Positions 52,067 through 63,383 of a stretch of DNA of 64,000 nt are shown in pieces. Position numbers and translations under genes: made by a program. The stretch's first letter is position 1. Each line of letters opens with the position of its first letter. The notes beneath the pieces were generated by a model that made no database searches, had not been told where the DNA came from, and saw only the letters and a program-made list of their open reading frames with translations. The stretch is from Candidatus Melainabacteria bacterium (GTDB lineage Bacteria > Cyanobacteriota > Vampirovibrionia > Gastranaerophilales > Gastranaerophilaceae): positions 62,001 through 126,000 of the forward strand of contig CP091731.1 of NCBI GenBank assembly GCA_022009935.1. The letters are read 5' to 3'.

Positions 52067-52095
52067 TTGCAATACTTATATATAACTTGTATAAT
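52067..52095 (+). promoter_or_regulatory. Strong promoter, start site at the TPR gene ATG
   Basis: TTGCAA (52067-52072) and a perfect TATAAT (52090-52095) are separated by 17 nt. Transcription should begin about 52102, next to the ATG at 52103; no ribosome site is seen, so the mRNA is likely leaderless. Confidence 0.65.
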
Positions 52096-52102
52096 AAAAA
52101 TT

Positions 52103-53872
52103 ATGAGTATTGGTGAGTTATTAAATAAGTCTATTGATTATATAAAAGTGTCAAAATATCAAGAAGCTTTAATGCTTTTAAATGAAGCAAATGAAATTGA
52201 AAATGACAATTTGGAAGTGTTGAAAAATATAGCGTTATGCTATGTCAACTTGGAAGAGAACGAAAAAAGCTTTAGAGTTTTTTAATAAAGTTTATGATAT
52301 AAACTCTCAAGATGCTACATCTTTTGTTTTATTTAGGTGCTTTGTATACAAAAACGAACGATTTTCAAAAAGCTTATGATTTTTATATAAAACTAAAAAA
52401 AATTCGTCCTGAGTATGAAAATTTATATCGTAATTTAGCTTTGGTTTGTTTTCGTCTTGACAAAATTGATGAAACCATTGAATATTCCCAAAAAGCCTTG
52501 GAATTTAATGAACTCGATAACATTGCTTATAATACACTTGCTTTGATGTATATTTTAAAAAATGAAAGAAATAGTGCAATAGAAGTTCTTGAAAAGGCAA
52601 TTGCATTAAATATTGTTGATGCTCAAATTTATAAAAATTTGGGTAAACTTTATATTATGTCAAACAAGCTTGATGACGCGATTTTGTTGTTAAACAAACT
52701 TGTTGAAATTGAGCCTGACAACAAAGAAGGTTTGATGAGCTTAGCACAGATTTATCAAATTAAAGATGACTTTCAAAAAGCTTATGAGTTCTTAAAAATA
52801 GCTTCAAATTATTATTTTGATGTTAAAAATTCATCAACTTATGCATATTGTGCAATGCAAGCAGGGGATTATGATGAGGCGATAAATATATATAATATAT
52901 TAATGAAATCAGATAATAAGAACCCTGTTTTGAAAATTAACCTTGCAAATTGTTATATTAAAACATCAGCTTATGACTTAGCGCTTCCTTTGTTAAGTGA
53001 ACTTGCAAAAAGTAATCCGCAATCAATACAGATTGCTCAACAGCTTTCATTGTGCCATCGAAGTATGGGAAATTTGGAGTTGGCAAAGGATGCTTTAAAA
53101 GCGGTAATTCACAAAAAGCAAGAAAATGCAGATGTTTTTACAACTATGCTATTCTTTTATATCAAACAGGTGAAACAAGCGAAGCCATTGAAATGTTCAA
53201 AAAGGTTATAAAAATGGAACCTAAAAATGCACTTGCGCATAAAGATTTGGGTACTATATATTTAAACCAACATTTAATTAGTGAAGCAAACGATGAGTTT
53301 CAGATAGCTTTGGAACTTGAGCCGGAAAATTCTGTTATAAATTTTGAATACGCTAACTATTTAAGTGCAACCGGTGATTTTATTTCTGCAAAAACACTTT
53401 ATAATAAAGCTTATGAAATAGACAATGACAATTTTGAAATTTTAAAATTTATGGGTATTAATTACATAAAATTAAATGACATTGAAAATGCTCTTTTGAC
53501 TCTTGAAAAAGCTTATAATATTAATTCAAACGATGCTTTAGTTTTGTATAATTTGGGAAATGTTTATTATACAAACAAAGAATTTGAAAAAGCTCGTCAA
53601 ATGCTTGAAAAGCCTACTTAATAAACCTTAATGCTGAAACTTTAAATCTGTTAGGGCTTGTTAATATGGAGTTAAATAATTTTGAAGAAGCGAAAAATTA
53701 TTTTGAAAAATTATATAAAGATTACAAAAATAATCCATATTTACTTTTAAATTTGGGAAAATGTTGTATAAAATTGACACAAAATGATAAAGCTCGTGAA
53801 TATTTAAATAAAGCAAATGAGTTATTGCCTGATTTTGATGAAGCCAAAAAACTTTTGGAAACAATAAATTAA
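52103..53872 (+). CDS. Tetratricopeptide-repeat protein
   Basis: Scaffold protein made almost wholly of TPR units (about 15 of the 34-residue type; e.g. NIAYNTLALMYILKNERNSAIEVLEKAIAL, ALAHKDLGTIYLNQHLISEANDEFQ), with no signal peptide or membrane segment. Breaks near 52280, 52320, 53150 and 53612; restored length about 590 residues. Partners cannot be told. Its start at 52103 coincides with the expected transcription start. etfBA follows after 29 nt. Confidence 0.82.
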
Positions 53873-53901
53873 AGCTTAAAATAAAAAAGGACACGTTTTT
53901 T

Positions 53902-54731
53902 ATGAAACAACAATTGAAAATAGCTGTTTGTGTAAAACAGGTTCCTGACACCGGTAAAATCAAATGGACGGAAAATAACACTATTGATAGAACTCATATG
54001 GATAGTGTGATAAATCCGTGTGATGAGTATGCTCTTGAAATGGCACTTGATATTAAAGAAGCGTATCAAGACAAACAAACGCATATAAGTGTGTTTTCAA
54101 TGGGATCTAATAAAGCTTGTGATGTTTTAAAATATGCTCTTGCATTAGGATGTGATGAAGGTTATTTAATTTCAGACAAATTGTTTTTAGGGTCTGATTC
54201 TTATGTCACCTCTAAAATTTTGGCACAAGCGATAAAGTTTGTTTATAATGACGACTTTGACATTGTTATTTGCGGTCAGTTTGCACAAGATGGTGATACG
54301 GCTCAAACAGATCCTGGGAATTGCTGTCAGTCTTAACATTCCGCTTGTAACATATATTTCTTCTTTAATTGAAGTAAATGATGAGTCTGTTGTTGTGCAG
54401 CAAAATTTTGATGACAGTTTCAATATAATTAAAATGCCACTAAAAAGTCTTATGTGCGTGATAAACAACAATTGCAAACTGAGAAACCCAAATGTTTTAG
54501 GCTATATGTTAAGTCAAAAAAAGATATTAAAATTATAACCGCAAATGATTTAGGTTTTGAAAAAAAATCAAGTTGGTTTAAAAGGTTCTCCAACATATGT
54601 ATACAATGCTTATCGGTTTAATGGAGAGAATAATCGTGAAAAAAAAAATATATAATGATTTGTCATCCAACAATAATGCAAAAATTATTTTAAAAGAAGT
54701 TCAAAAGTTGTTTGACTATTATGAGGACTAA
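53902..54731 (+). CDS. etfB: Electron transfer flavoprotein, beta subunit
   Basis: Carries electrons between acyl-CoA dehydrogenases (or bifurcating partners) and the respiratory or ferredoxin pool. KIAVCVKQVPDTGKIKW, INPCDEYALEMAL and the AMP-site region GQFAQDGDTAQT are characteristic. Breaks near 54315, 54525, 54565 and 54640; restored length about 276 residues. The downstream alpha gene starts 3 nt after its stop. Confidence 0.88.
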
Positions 54732-54734
54732 GTT

Positions 54735-55729
54735 ATGAAAGATATTTTAATTTTTGGTGAATTTTCTTTGGCGAAGAAATTGCGTCCTTGTGTTTTTCAA
54801 CTTTTAACAAAAGCAAATTATTTAAAAAGCAAGCTTGATGATGGGGCAAAAGTAAAGTTATTAATCTTATGTCCAAATGATTTAAGCTTTGATGAAATAA
54901 TTAATGAACTTAAATATTATAATATTGACGAAGTAATATTTGTAAAAAATGATAATTTTAAAGAGTTTAATAGTGATTACTATTGTGCTTGTATAAAAGA
55001 TATAGTGCTTGAAATAAACCCCTAAAATTTTCTTAATAGGTGGCACAAACATTGGCAGAACAATAGCACCAATGATTTCAAATTCTTTGCATACAGGTTT
55101 GACTGCTGATTGTATTGAACTTGATATTAATGAAGAAATGAATTTAAGTGCAACACGACCGACGTTTGGTGGAGAGTTGATGGCGACCATTTGGTCAAAA
55201 ACTTACCCACAAATGGCAACTGTTCGTGAAAATGTTTTTTAAAGTTGAAAAATTTGAAGAAAATAATCCTGCAATAATTTTTAAAGATTACGATTTTAAA
55301 GAATATAAAAGTGAATTGTCATTAATAAAACTGATTAAACGAGAAATAAACAATGATTTGGCAAATGCTAAAATAATATTATCCGGTGGTATGGGGTTAA
55401 AAAACAAAGACGGTTTTTTAAAACTTGAAAATTTAGCAAATATTATGGGTGCACAAATTGGGGCTTCAAGATTGGTTGTTGAAGCCGGATTTGCTTCATC
55501 TGATGTTCAAATTGGTCAAACAGGTCAAAGTGTCGCAGCAGATTTATACATTGCTTTTGGGATAAGTGGTGCCATTCAACACCTGTGCGGGATTAAAAAT
55601 TGCAAAAAAATTATTGCTGTTAATAATGACCCCAATGCTCCTATTTTCAATCATTGCGATGTTGGTATTGTTGATGATGCAGCATTGGTTATAGAACAAT
55701 TGGAAAATTTGCTTTCACAAAAGGTTTAG
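54735..55729 (+). CDS. etfA: Electron transfer flavoprotein, alpha subunit
   Basis: FAD-binding partner of EtfB. The FAD motif is clear: GASRLVVEAGF...IGQTGQSVAADLYIAFGISGAIQH, ending NNDPNAPIF. Breaks near 55025 and 55235; restored length about 331 residues is normal. No acyl-CoA dehydrogenase or FixX/FixC gene is adjacent, so the partner is unknown. The stop overlaps the convergent holA stop by 4 nt. Confidence 0.9.
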
Positions 55730-56703
55730 AAGTTTAATAAAACAATTTCTAAGGCCAAATTTTCGTTCAACTTACCCTCTTTAATACTTTCTTCTGCTTT
55801 TATTAAACCGAGTTTCAAATTTGTAAGTTCTCTTAAAGATATATTTTTCATTTTATCAACAGCCAATTTGACACGATATTCATGTATTCCTACTTTTTTT
55901 GATATTTCAAAATTTGATAATTTATTTTGGTAATTTTTTATAACTAGATAATTTGAAACAGTTGATTGCAAAACAGCAAGAATTTCAAGCGGATGTCGTT
56001 TTAAAAGCAAACTTTTAAGTTCAAGCAATATGCCATCTTTATTTTTTTCAAAAAGTTTATCAATTAAGGTAAACACATCGTCACAATGTGTGCAATATTT
56101 TTTTATATCATTTATTTCTGCAGTTTTTCGTGGGTAAATGGATAATATAAGTTTTTCAAGCTGATTAGCTATAACATTTAAGTTTACTCCCGAATGTTTG
56201 ATTAAAGCTTCAGCAATTTGAGTATTTATTTTGAAATCAAAAGATTTTGCAATTTCAATAACTCTTGATGGCAAGTTTTTGTCATAAGCTTTGTATTCAT
56301 CAAATTCAAAGGTATTTTTTTTGTTTGAAGCTAAAATCTTAAAAAATTTTTCGTCTTGTGTCAATTTTTTTTGTGAATCTCTTGGTATTTTTGCAACAAA
56401 TATAACTTTTTTATTTGAAGACAAATCACTACTTAAAATTTTTTTCAAGGCTTTTTAATTCTTTGTCCGAAAAATCAATTTTATCTTTATCAAAAAAATA
56501 TCTTTCACAATTTATTACAATGACAGTGTTAATATTCATAAAGCCTTGTGATAAAAGAGTTGCTTCAAGAGCATCATAATTTGGATTATTTATTGTTTTA
56601 AAATTAAGTGAAGAAAATTGAGGATCTAAAAAATTTTTTTCAAATCCTCAATTTTTTTATTTATATCATAATCTTCTTTTCCATATAAAAAATAAGTATT
56701 CAT
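55726..56703 (-). CDS. holA: DNA polymerase III delta subunit
   Basis: Clamp-loader subunit that opens the beta clamp. Start MNTYFLYGKEDYDINK is a typical HolA N-terminus; the later blocks KKVIFVAKIPRDSQKK, AEALIKHSGVNLNVIANQLEKL and RHPLEILAVLQSTVSNYL match the family. Breaks near 56640 and 56450; restored length about 325 residues. It lies 16 nt after the ROK kinase gene. Confidence 0.82.
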
Positions 56704-56719
56704 AAATAATTTATATCAC

Positions 56720-57674
56720 TTAACTTTTAATAAGAAGGCTAGCCCCAATGACACCTGCAGTGTTGCCAAGTTTTGCTTTAACAATTTGACATGCATCAGC
56801 TTGAATTTTCATTGCACGTTTTTCAATGGTTTTGCGAATAGGGTCAAACAGAATATCGCCGGCATCAGCAACACCACCGCCAATAACGATTTTTTCCGGG
56901 TTTAAAAGATTTATTACCGAAGACAAGCCAATACCAATGTATTCACCAATAATTTCAAAAATTTTAAGAGCTACACAATCGCCGGCTTTTTGCAGCTTCT
57001 GCAACGATATAAGGTGTAATTTCTCCACCTGAAGCAAGTTCTCTAAATTTTGTAGATTTGCCGCCTTTGATATAATCATAAGCCATAGCGACAATAGAAG
57101 GCCTGAAGCAAATGCTTCAAAACATCCTTGGTCGCCACAACCGCAAATTGGATCGTCAAACATTTGCATTTTTATATGACCGATTTCACCGGCAGCGTTG
57201 CTTGCACCTCGAACAAGTTTTCCGTTTATAATTAAACCTGAACCGATTCCTGTTCCAACAGTTATGCAAACAAGGTTTTGACATCCGACTCCGGCTCCAA
57301 AGTTCAATTCTCCCAAAGCTGCCACTCTAACATCATTGTCAACACGTGTTGGAATTTTAAACTCGTCTTCCATTATTTTAGACAAAGGAACATTCACCCA
57401 ACCAGGAATATTTGGCAATGCACGAACTATGCCGTTTGTAAAATCAATTTGACCTGGAAAACCAAAACCAATACCTTCAATATTATCTTTTGATGTATTT
57501 GTTTCTTTCATTAAATCGTGAATAGCCTGTTTTATGTTGTTTATTGTATATTCATATCCCATTTCTGCACGGGTTGGAACTGTATTTGAATAAATTAAAA
57601 GCACCTTTATTATCAACCAAAGCTATTTTTACATTTGTTCCGCCAACATCCGTTCCTATTCTATACTTTTCCAT
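56720..57674 (-). CDS. ROK-family glucokinase-like sugar kinase
   Basis: ATP-dependent hexose kinase. Start RIGTDVGGTNVKIALVDNKG (phosphate loop); GFGFPGQIDFTNG; DNDVRVAALGE; and the zinc motif CGCGDQGCFEAFASG. Breaks near 57600, 57100 and 56995; restored length about 318 residues is normal. Glucose is the most common substrate but other hexoses are possible. Operon with holA. Confidence 0.88.
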
Positions 57675-57748
57675 TTCTATTCTCACTTTCAAATAAAATA
57701 ATATAACTAATTTATAGACTTTATAATACCATAAAATAAATTAATAAT

Positions 57749-60140
57749 CTAAACTTCCACAAAAAACACGCAATCACCACCTTCTTCCATTGTTCCTGTA
57801 CGGTATTTGGTGATATAGCTTGAGTTTTTTTACATAATCTCCAACAGCTTGCTTCAAAGCCCCTGTTCCTTTGCCTGCAATTATAGTCAAATTGGTCATA
57901 TTCGCTAAAATTGCTTTATCTATATAATATTCAACAGTTCTCAGTGCCTCATCAACATTCATTCCACGAAGGTCGACTTTTGAAGGAATACTATTGCGTT
58001 CAAATTCAAATGGCTTTTTGTTTTTGAATTTTTTTGATTTTAAATTCTTATTTATATAAGAGTTTTCATATTTTGCAAGTTTGTTAATCTCAACCACTGT
58101 TTTTATGTTTCCCAACTGAATTTGAACAGTTTTACCTTTTTTTACATGGTTTAAAAAATACAGCCGGCTGGTTTAAATTTTTAAGCAACACTTTGTCATT
58201 TGGTTTTATATTGTCCCAATCGATGTTTTTTATAATCATTTCTAAGTTCATTTTCATCTTCTTCAAACATTGTGAAACTTGATTTTTCAAGGTTAGCTAT
58301 TTTGTTATATGAATTTACAAAAACTTTTTTATCATTCGCTTTTTTGGCATTTTCGATAATATCTTTCAATTCGTTTCTTGTCTTTTTCATATTTATTTTG
58401 ATATTTTTCTTAAAATTGGTTAAATTTTTACGTTTTTCATTTTTAATGTTTCAAGTTTTTCAATATATTCTTTTTCAATTTTTTTTACATCAAGTTCTTT
58501 TTGTTCAAGTTCTTTATTTTGTTTTTTCAATTTTTGTTGTGAGTATTAATTATTTTTCCGATTATTTCATTATTTATATTTGAAGTTGTATTTTGACCGT
58601 TTTGTTTTTTGTTTATAATTTCATTTGCTTTTTCAATTATTTCTTGATTTAATCCTAAATTTGAAGCAATATTAATTTGCATTAACCTTGGAATTCCAAG
58701 AAGAAGTTTATATGTAGGTTTTAAAGTTTCATTGTCAAAAGCAACTGAAGCATTTAAAAATTTTTATTTATAAAAGCCGATTTTTTAAAGAACTAAAGTG
58801 AGTTGTTGAAATTGAAAAAGCTTTAAGTTTTTGAATATATGTTAAAATTGATTGAGCAAGAGCCTCTCCTTCAACAGGGTCAGTTCCGGAGCATATTTCG
58901 TCAAAAAGAATAAGACTGTTTTCGTTTGCTTTATCAATAATATTGTTTATGTTTTTTAAATGAGCTGAAAAGGTTGAAAGATTTTGTAAAATATTTTGTT
59001 CATCCCCAATATCAGCCAAAACTTTGTCAAAAATATAAATCTTGGCATTTGTTGCGCCGACATCAAGACCTGATTTAGCCATTAAAATAGCAAGTCCTAT
59101 CGTTTTTAACACAACGGTTTTTCCGCCGGTATTGGAGCCTGTTATTATTATTGCGTTTGAATTCTCATCCATATAAAAATCATTTTTGACAATATTTTCG
59201 CAAACAAGTTGCAATATCGGGTTTTTCATTTTCTTTTAAATCAATAATTTTTCTCTTTTACAAATTGTGGAGTGCATAGGTCAAATTTGTGAGAATACTT
59301 TTGCTTTTGCATAGATAAAATCAAGTTCCACAAGAATGCCGGAATTTCTTTCAATTTCTAATGTAAACGGTTCGATTTTTTGGCTTAAAGAAAATAATAT
59401 TTTTTCAATTTCTTTATTTATCTCAATTTCAATATTGCGTAATTTGTTATTTAAAGTAACCAATTCTTTTGGCTCAACGTAATAAGTTTGAAGACTTGAA
59501 GAAGCATCAAGAATAATTCCATCAATTTTGTTTTTGTTTTCTGCTTTGACAAGAAAAGCACTTCTTCCATCTCTTGTTGTAACAATATTGCTTTGAAGAT
59601 ATTTGTTAAAATTTGGATTTGTAAGCAAATTTGAAATAGTATCTTTTATATTTTGTTCTAAACTTCTTTTTTTGGTTGCGAAGATTTTTCAAATCTAATG
59701 ATGCTTCATCAACAACATTCATTTTATCATCAAAGGTGTTAAAAGCTCATCTTCCAAGTCTTTGTCTGAAAACAAATTTGAAGAAAAATAAAATAAATTT
59801 TCAAAATCTTTTTGATATTTTTGCAAAAAACTTTTTACCAAACGAGAAGTTTTCAATTCACAAGCCAGGTGTATTAAGTTTTCAACGGATAAAGTTCTTT
59901 TGTATTTTAAATCGTTGAGGGCTTGTGAAAGGTCATAAAAAGCTTGTTCAACGGCAAACTCAAATTCAATCTCAAGACATTTTTCATTTCATCGGACATT
60001 GAGAATTGTTTGCGCAACTTGTTTATTTCAGATGTCGGTCTTAAGTTGAATATTTTGTTTTTTGTTAATTCAAAATCTGTAAACTTTGCAAGTTCACCAA
60101 GAACTTTATCAAATTCCAATGTTTTTAAGTGTTTGTTCAT
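57749..60140 (-). CDS. mutS2: Endonuclease MutS2
   Basis: Anti-recombination ATPase; also acts in ribosome-collision rescue in some bacteria. N-terminal LEFDKVLGELAKFT, clamp and lever helices, Walker A TGSNTGGKTVVLKTIG, Walker B ILFDEICSGTDP, and a C-terminal Smr domain with KVDLRGMNVDEAL and IIAGKGTGALKQAV. At least nine frame breaks (near 59965, 59740, 59680, 59270, 59235, 58760, 58545, 58435, 58220, 58150, 57830) split it; restored length about 797 residues is normal. The corrected C-terminus ends EEGGDCVFFVEV. Confidence 0.9.
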
Positions 60141-60185
60141 AATTAAATTATACTTAAAAGTTTATAAGATAACAAACAAATTAAA

Positions 60186-62240
60186 TTATTCTTGGATTTG
60201 GTTATCAATTTGTTCTTGTAATTCTTTTTGTTTGTTTTTGTTTTTTATTCCAAATACAACTCCCAAAGTTGTGCCTAGGACTCCAAGTATAGAAACCAAA
60301 GAGATTATAGCCACTTTTACATAATGATTTTTGTTTGCTTCAGCTTCAGTGAGTGCACCTTTTTTATAAAGTTTTTTGCTAAGTTTATTTAAATCTTTAT
60401 ACAATTTTTTATTATCTTTATCTAATCCTTTTGCTTTCATAGCTTTTGTCAACGAATCATAAATATTAAAACCGTTTCCGTTTTGAACGGCAGTATGAAA
60501 ACTTTTTTCATAATCTGTTGGAATCATATAACGATAATTATTTTTCCGTTTTTTATTTGAGAATCAAACTGTTCTTTTCGTCCAAACACATCCATAAAAA
60601 ATAACTTAATATTTTTAGCCAAGAAAAGATGTGCAAATTTTGCTTTAATCCACTCGTTTTTGTCTGTTTTAAAACATTTTCATCAAGTTTCAACTCTTTG
60701 CTAAGAGCAGGAATTTGATTATTTTTATTTTCTTTAACATCATTCCCATTTGTCTTAAAAACATCATCATTGTCAATTTCTTCAGCATAAGCACTCAAAG
60801 CCAAGTGGTCGTGGTTGCCAACCATAAGAACGTAATTATCGCGTGGTATTTTCATTTGATTTTCAATTGCATCAATCGTTGCATAATTTTCATTCATATA
60901 ACATAGTGCTTTGAACAATCGTTCGACCTTCAAAAGGTTGAACAACTTTTTGCTTTTGCCAATCATACACCGAAAAATCACTTATTCCGGCTTCAATTTC
61001 ATAAATTAAATCACTCTTATTAAATTTATCACCTTTTGTAGATTTTACGGTGTTTTCAACAATATTTAAAAGTTTATCATTTAGTGGATTTTTAATATAT
61101 AACCACTATTGTAACTTTTATAATTTGCACTTAATTTCTGTTTTTGAGCTTCTGTTTTGCAATATAAAATAGGTTTTACGTATGACCAACCGACATCAAA
61201 ACGAATGGCATCATACCTTTTTGCAAAAAGTTCAACTTTTCTTTTCAAAAGTTTGTTGCTTTCAGAGTTTTCATCACAAATTGTTGAATAATCAAGCGCT
61301 CTTAATCCCCAATCCGCAGAACAAATACAGGCATCTGCAAAAGCCTTAGGGTGTGCCCATTGTTCATCTTTTGAAAAACCAATTAAACAATCTCCCATAA
61401 GTTTTAAATTTTTGCTGTTTAGTTCTTCTTTTGCTTCTTTTAAATTTTTTTCAGCCAAAAATTCTTTAAAATAAACAAATTCTATTTCGTCGGAATGTTT
61501 TGCTTTGATTTCTTCTATACGCTTATTTTTGTCTGCTTCCCTTGACTTCATCACTATTATATAAATTCTTGTCTTGTGCGTTCCATTTCGTATAATCTTT
61601 TTCATTGTTTTTTTTTTGCAATGCTTTATACAAAGCTCTTGGTTCAAGAATATCATTGTATTCTTTTTGTAACTTTCAAATTCTTCTTTTAGTTTTTTAA
61701 TATTTGAATTGTCAGATTTCTTAAAATTTTGATAAGCTTCTTTTAAAGCATTGTCAAATGGTGAATTGTCAAGAACAGTGTTTTCAAAATTAACAAGATC
61801 TTTTTCCTGTGTTTCTTTATTTTTTTTCAATAACTTTATTAAATGTTTCATTTGAAAGAATTGAACCATACTTGTCAGATGTAAGTTGTTCAAGGTTTAT
61901 AAGTTGAGGTCCCCTAAAGTCAAAGCAGAAGTATTATAAGCTCCATAATAATTGTTACTTTTAGGTCGATAATTGCCTTGTGGCAAAGTTTTAACAATGT
62001 TCATTCCTGTGTAGGATTTCATAAAATCAAAAAACTGTTGAGCACTTTTTGAGTTGAATTGTCCTATTCCAACATTTTTGTTTTCATCAACCGGCAAAGA
62101 AGCTTCAGGGGTAATTAATATCAGATTGCTTATGTCCAAAAGTTTCATGGCTTCTTTTTATTTTTCTTCACCATGTTTTTTTTTTTTGTTGTCAAAGCTT
62201 GACCAAAAGTGATATTTTGTTTGAAATTGTTTATTCTCAA
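60186..62240 (-). CDS. GH77 4-alpha-glucanotransferase-like protein with C-terminal membrane segment
   Basis: Tentative. The barrel-like blocks GIGQFNSKSAQQFFDFM, LKLMGDCLIGFSKDEQWAHP, DWGLRALDYS, RYDAIRFDVGW and VLMVGNHDH resemble the order of GH77 signatures (glycan-binding, G-D-x-x-x, R-x-D, H-D), with the probable nucleophile Asp in IRFDVGW. The C-terminus differs: after an Lys-rich helix a membrane span (HYVKVAIISLVSILGVLGTTLGVVFGI) and a charged tail follow. Breaks near 62170, 61895, 61550, 61080, 60920, 60665 and 60540; length about 680 residues. A TTG start at 62240 with AAGGAG 8 nt upstream is preferred to the ATG at 62148. Confidence 0.5.
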
Positions 62241-62418
62241 TAAACTTACTCCTTCTTCTTCTGGGCAGAAATTTTTTTATTATATACATATAACAACCGT
62301 AAAATAAAATTTGCTAGTTTTACTAAAAAATATACAAAAAATTAACAAATTACATTTGTAAAAATGAATTTATAAAATATTAATGTACATAATTAAAAAA
62401 ATGTGATAAAATAAAAAT

Positions 62419-63042
62419 ATGATTAAGCGAAAATGTAAAATAACTTTTATACGTCACGGTTCAACAGTTTATACAGATGGAGATATTTTAAATGATGATA
62501 GTAATTATCCTCCATTAAATGAATTGGGTCGTGTTGAAATGGAACGAATTAGCAAATGGGTACAAAGTCGCGGATTAAAAGTCGATAAAATTTATTCTTC
62601 AGATTCTTGTGATTGTATAAAATCTGCAGGCATATTAGCCAAAGTTTTAAAGCAAGATTTTGAAATAATTCCAAATTTATATACCCGTCGTGCCGGCAAA
62701 TGGAATGGACTTAGTTTTGAACAAATTATGGAAAAATATCCTGAGGAGTTTTTGGAATATAAGTCAAACAAAGCTGATTATGCACCTGAAGACGGTGAAT
62801 CTTTGAACGACCTTAATGAACGTGTAAATTCTGTTATTTCGAATTTAATAAAAGACAATTTGACAAAAAGATTGGTTGTTGTAACAAATCGTGATGTTAT
62901 TCAATCTGCAGTAGCCAGTGCGTTAAACATTTTACCTCAAAATCAAACCAGAATTTGTGTCCAAAGTGCTTCTGCCACTCAAGTTAGTTATTTTAAAGAT
63001 TTTTCTATGTTGATGTATTCAAACTACTTTATAAGTTTGTAA
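62419..63042 (+). CDS. Histidine phosphatase-superfamily protein, altered active site
   Basis: Intact 207 residues. The RHG motif (ITFIRHGSTVYTD) and the PEDGESLNDLNERV block are typical of phosphoglycerate mutase-like enzymes. The second catalytic His, normally in a V-x-S-H-G-x-x-I context, is replaced: the segment reads VVVTNRDVIQSAV (Asn-Arg). Either the protein is inactive as a phosphatase or uses another residue. No ribosome site is evident before the ATG at 62419. yidD follows after 19 nt. Confidence 0.78.
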   Translation: MIKRKCKITFIRHGSTVYTDGDILNDDSNYPPLNELGRVEMERISKWVQSRGLKVDKIYSSDSCDCIKSAGILAKVLKQDFEIIPNLYTRRAGKWNGLSFEQIMEKYPEEFLEYKSNKADYAPEDGESLNDLNERVNSVISNLIKDNLTKRLVVVTNRDVIQSAVASALNILPQNQTRICVQSASATQVSYFKDFSMLMYSNYFISL

Positions 63043-63061
63043 ATAATATAGTAAATATAAA

Positions 63062-63285
63062 ATGAAAAATATTTTTATACAAATAATAAAGTTGTATCAG
63101 TTTTTTCAAGGTATACACCTAAAGTTTGTCGGTTTTACCCAACTTGTTCAAATTATATGATTGAAGCCATAAACAAATTTGGATTGGTGCGTGGAGTTTT
63201 CCTTGGTGTAAAACGAATTTTAAGATGCCATCCTCTTTCAAGTGGCGGATATGACCCCGTTCCAGATGATTTTAAAATAATTTAA
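63062..63285 (+). CDS. yidD: Membrane protein insertion efficiency factor YidD
   Basis: Small protein that helps YidC/Sec insertion. After one break near 63108 it reads FFSRYTPKVCRFYPTCSNYMIEAINKFG...RILRCHPLSSGGYDPVP, the conserved YidD core with its three cysteines. Length about 74 residues. Its usual neighbours (rnpA, yidC) are not visible; the preceding gene is the phosphatase-like protein. Confidence 0.9.
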
Positions 63286-63383
63286 TTAATTTATAAGGAT
63301 AGTTATTAGCTAATTGGGTAATTTATTTTGTATCTTGTTGATACTAATGTTGATTATGACAAAAATATTTATGAGCGATAAGT

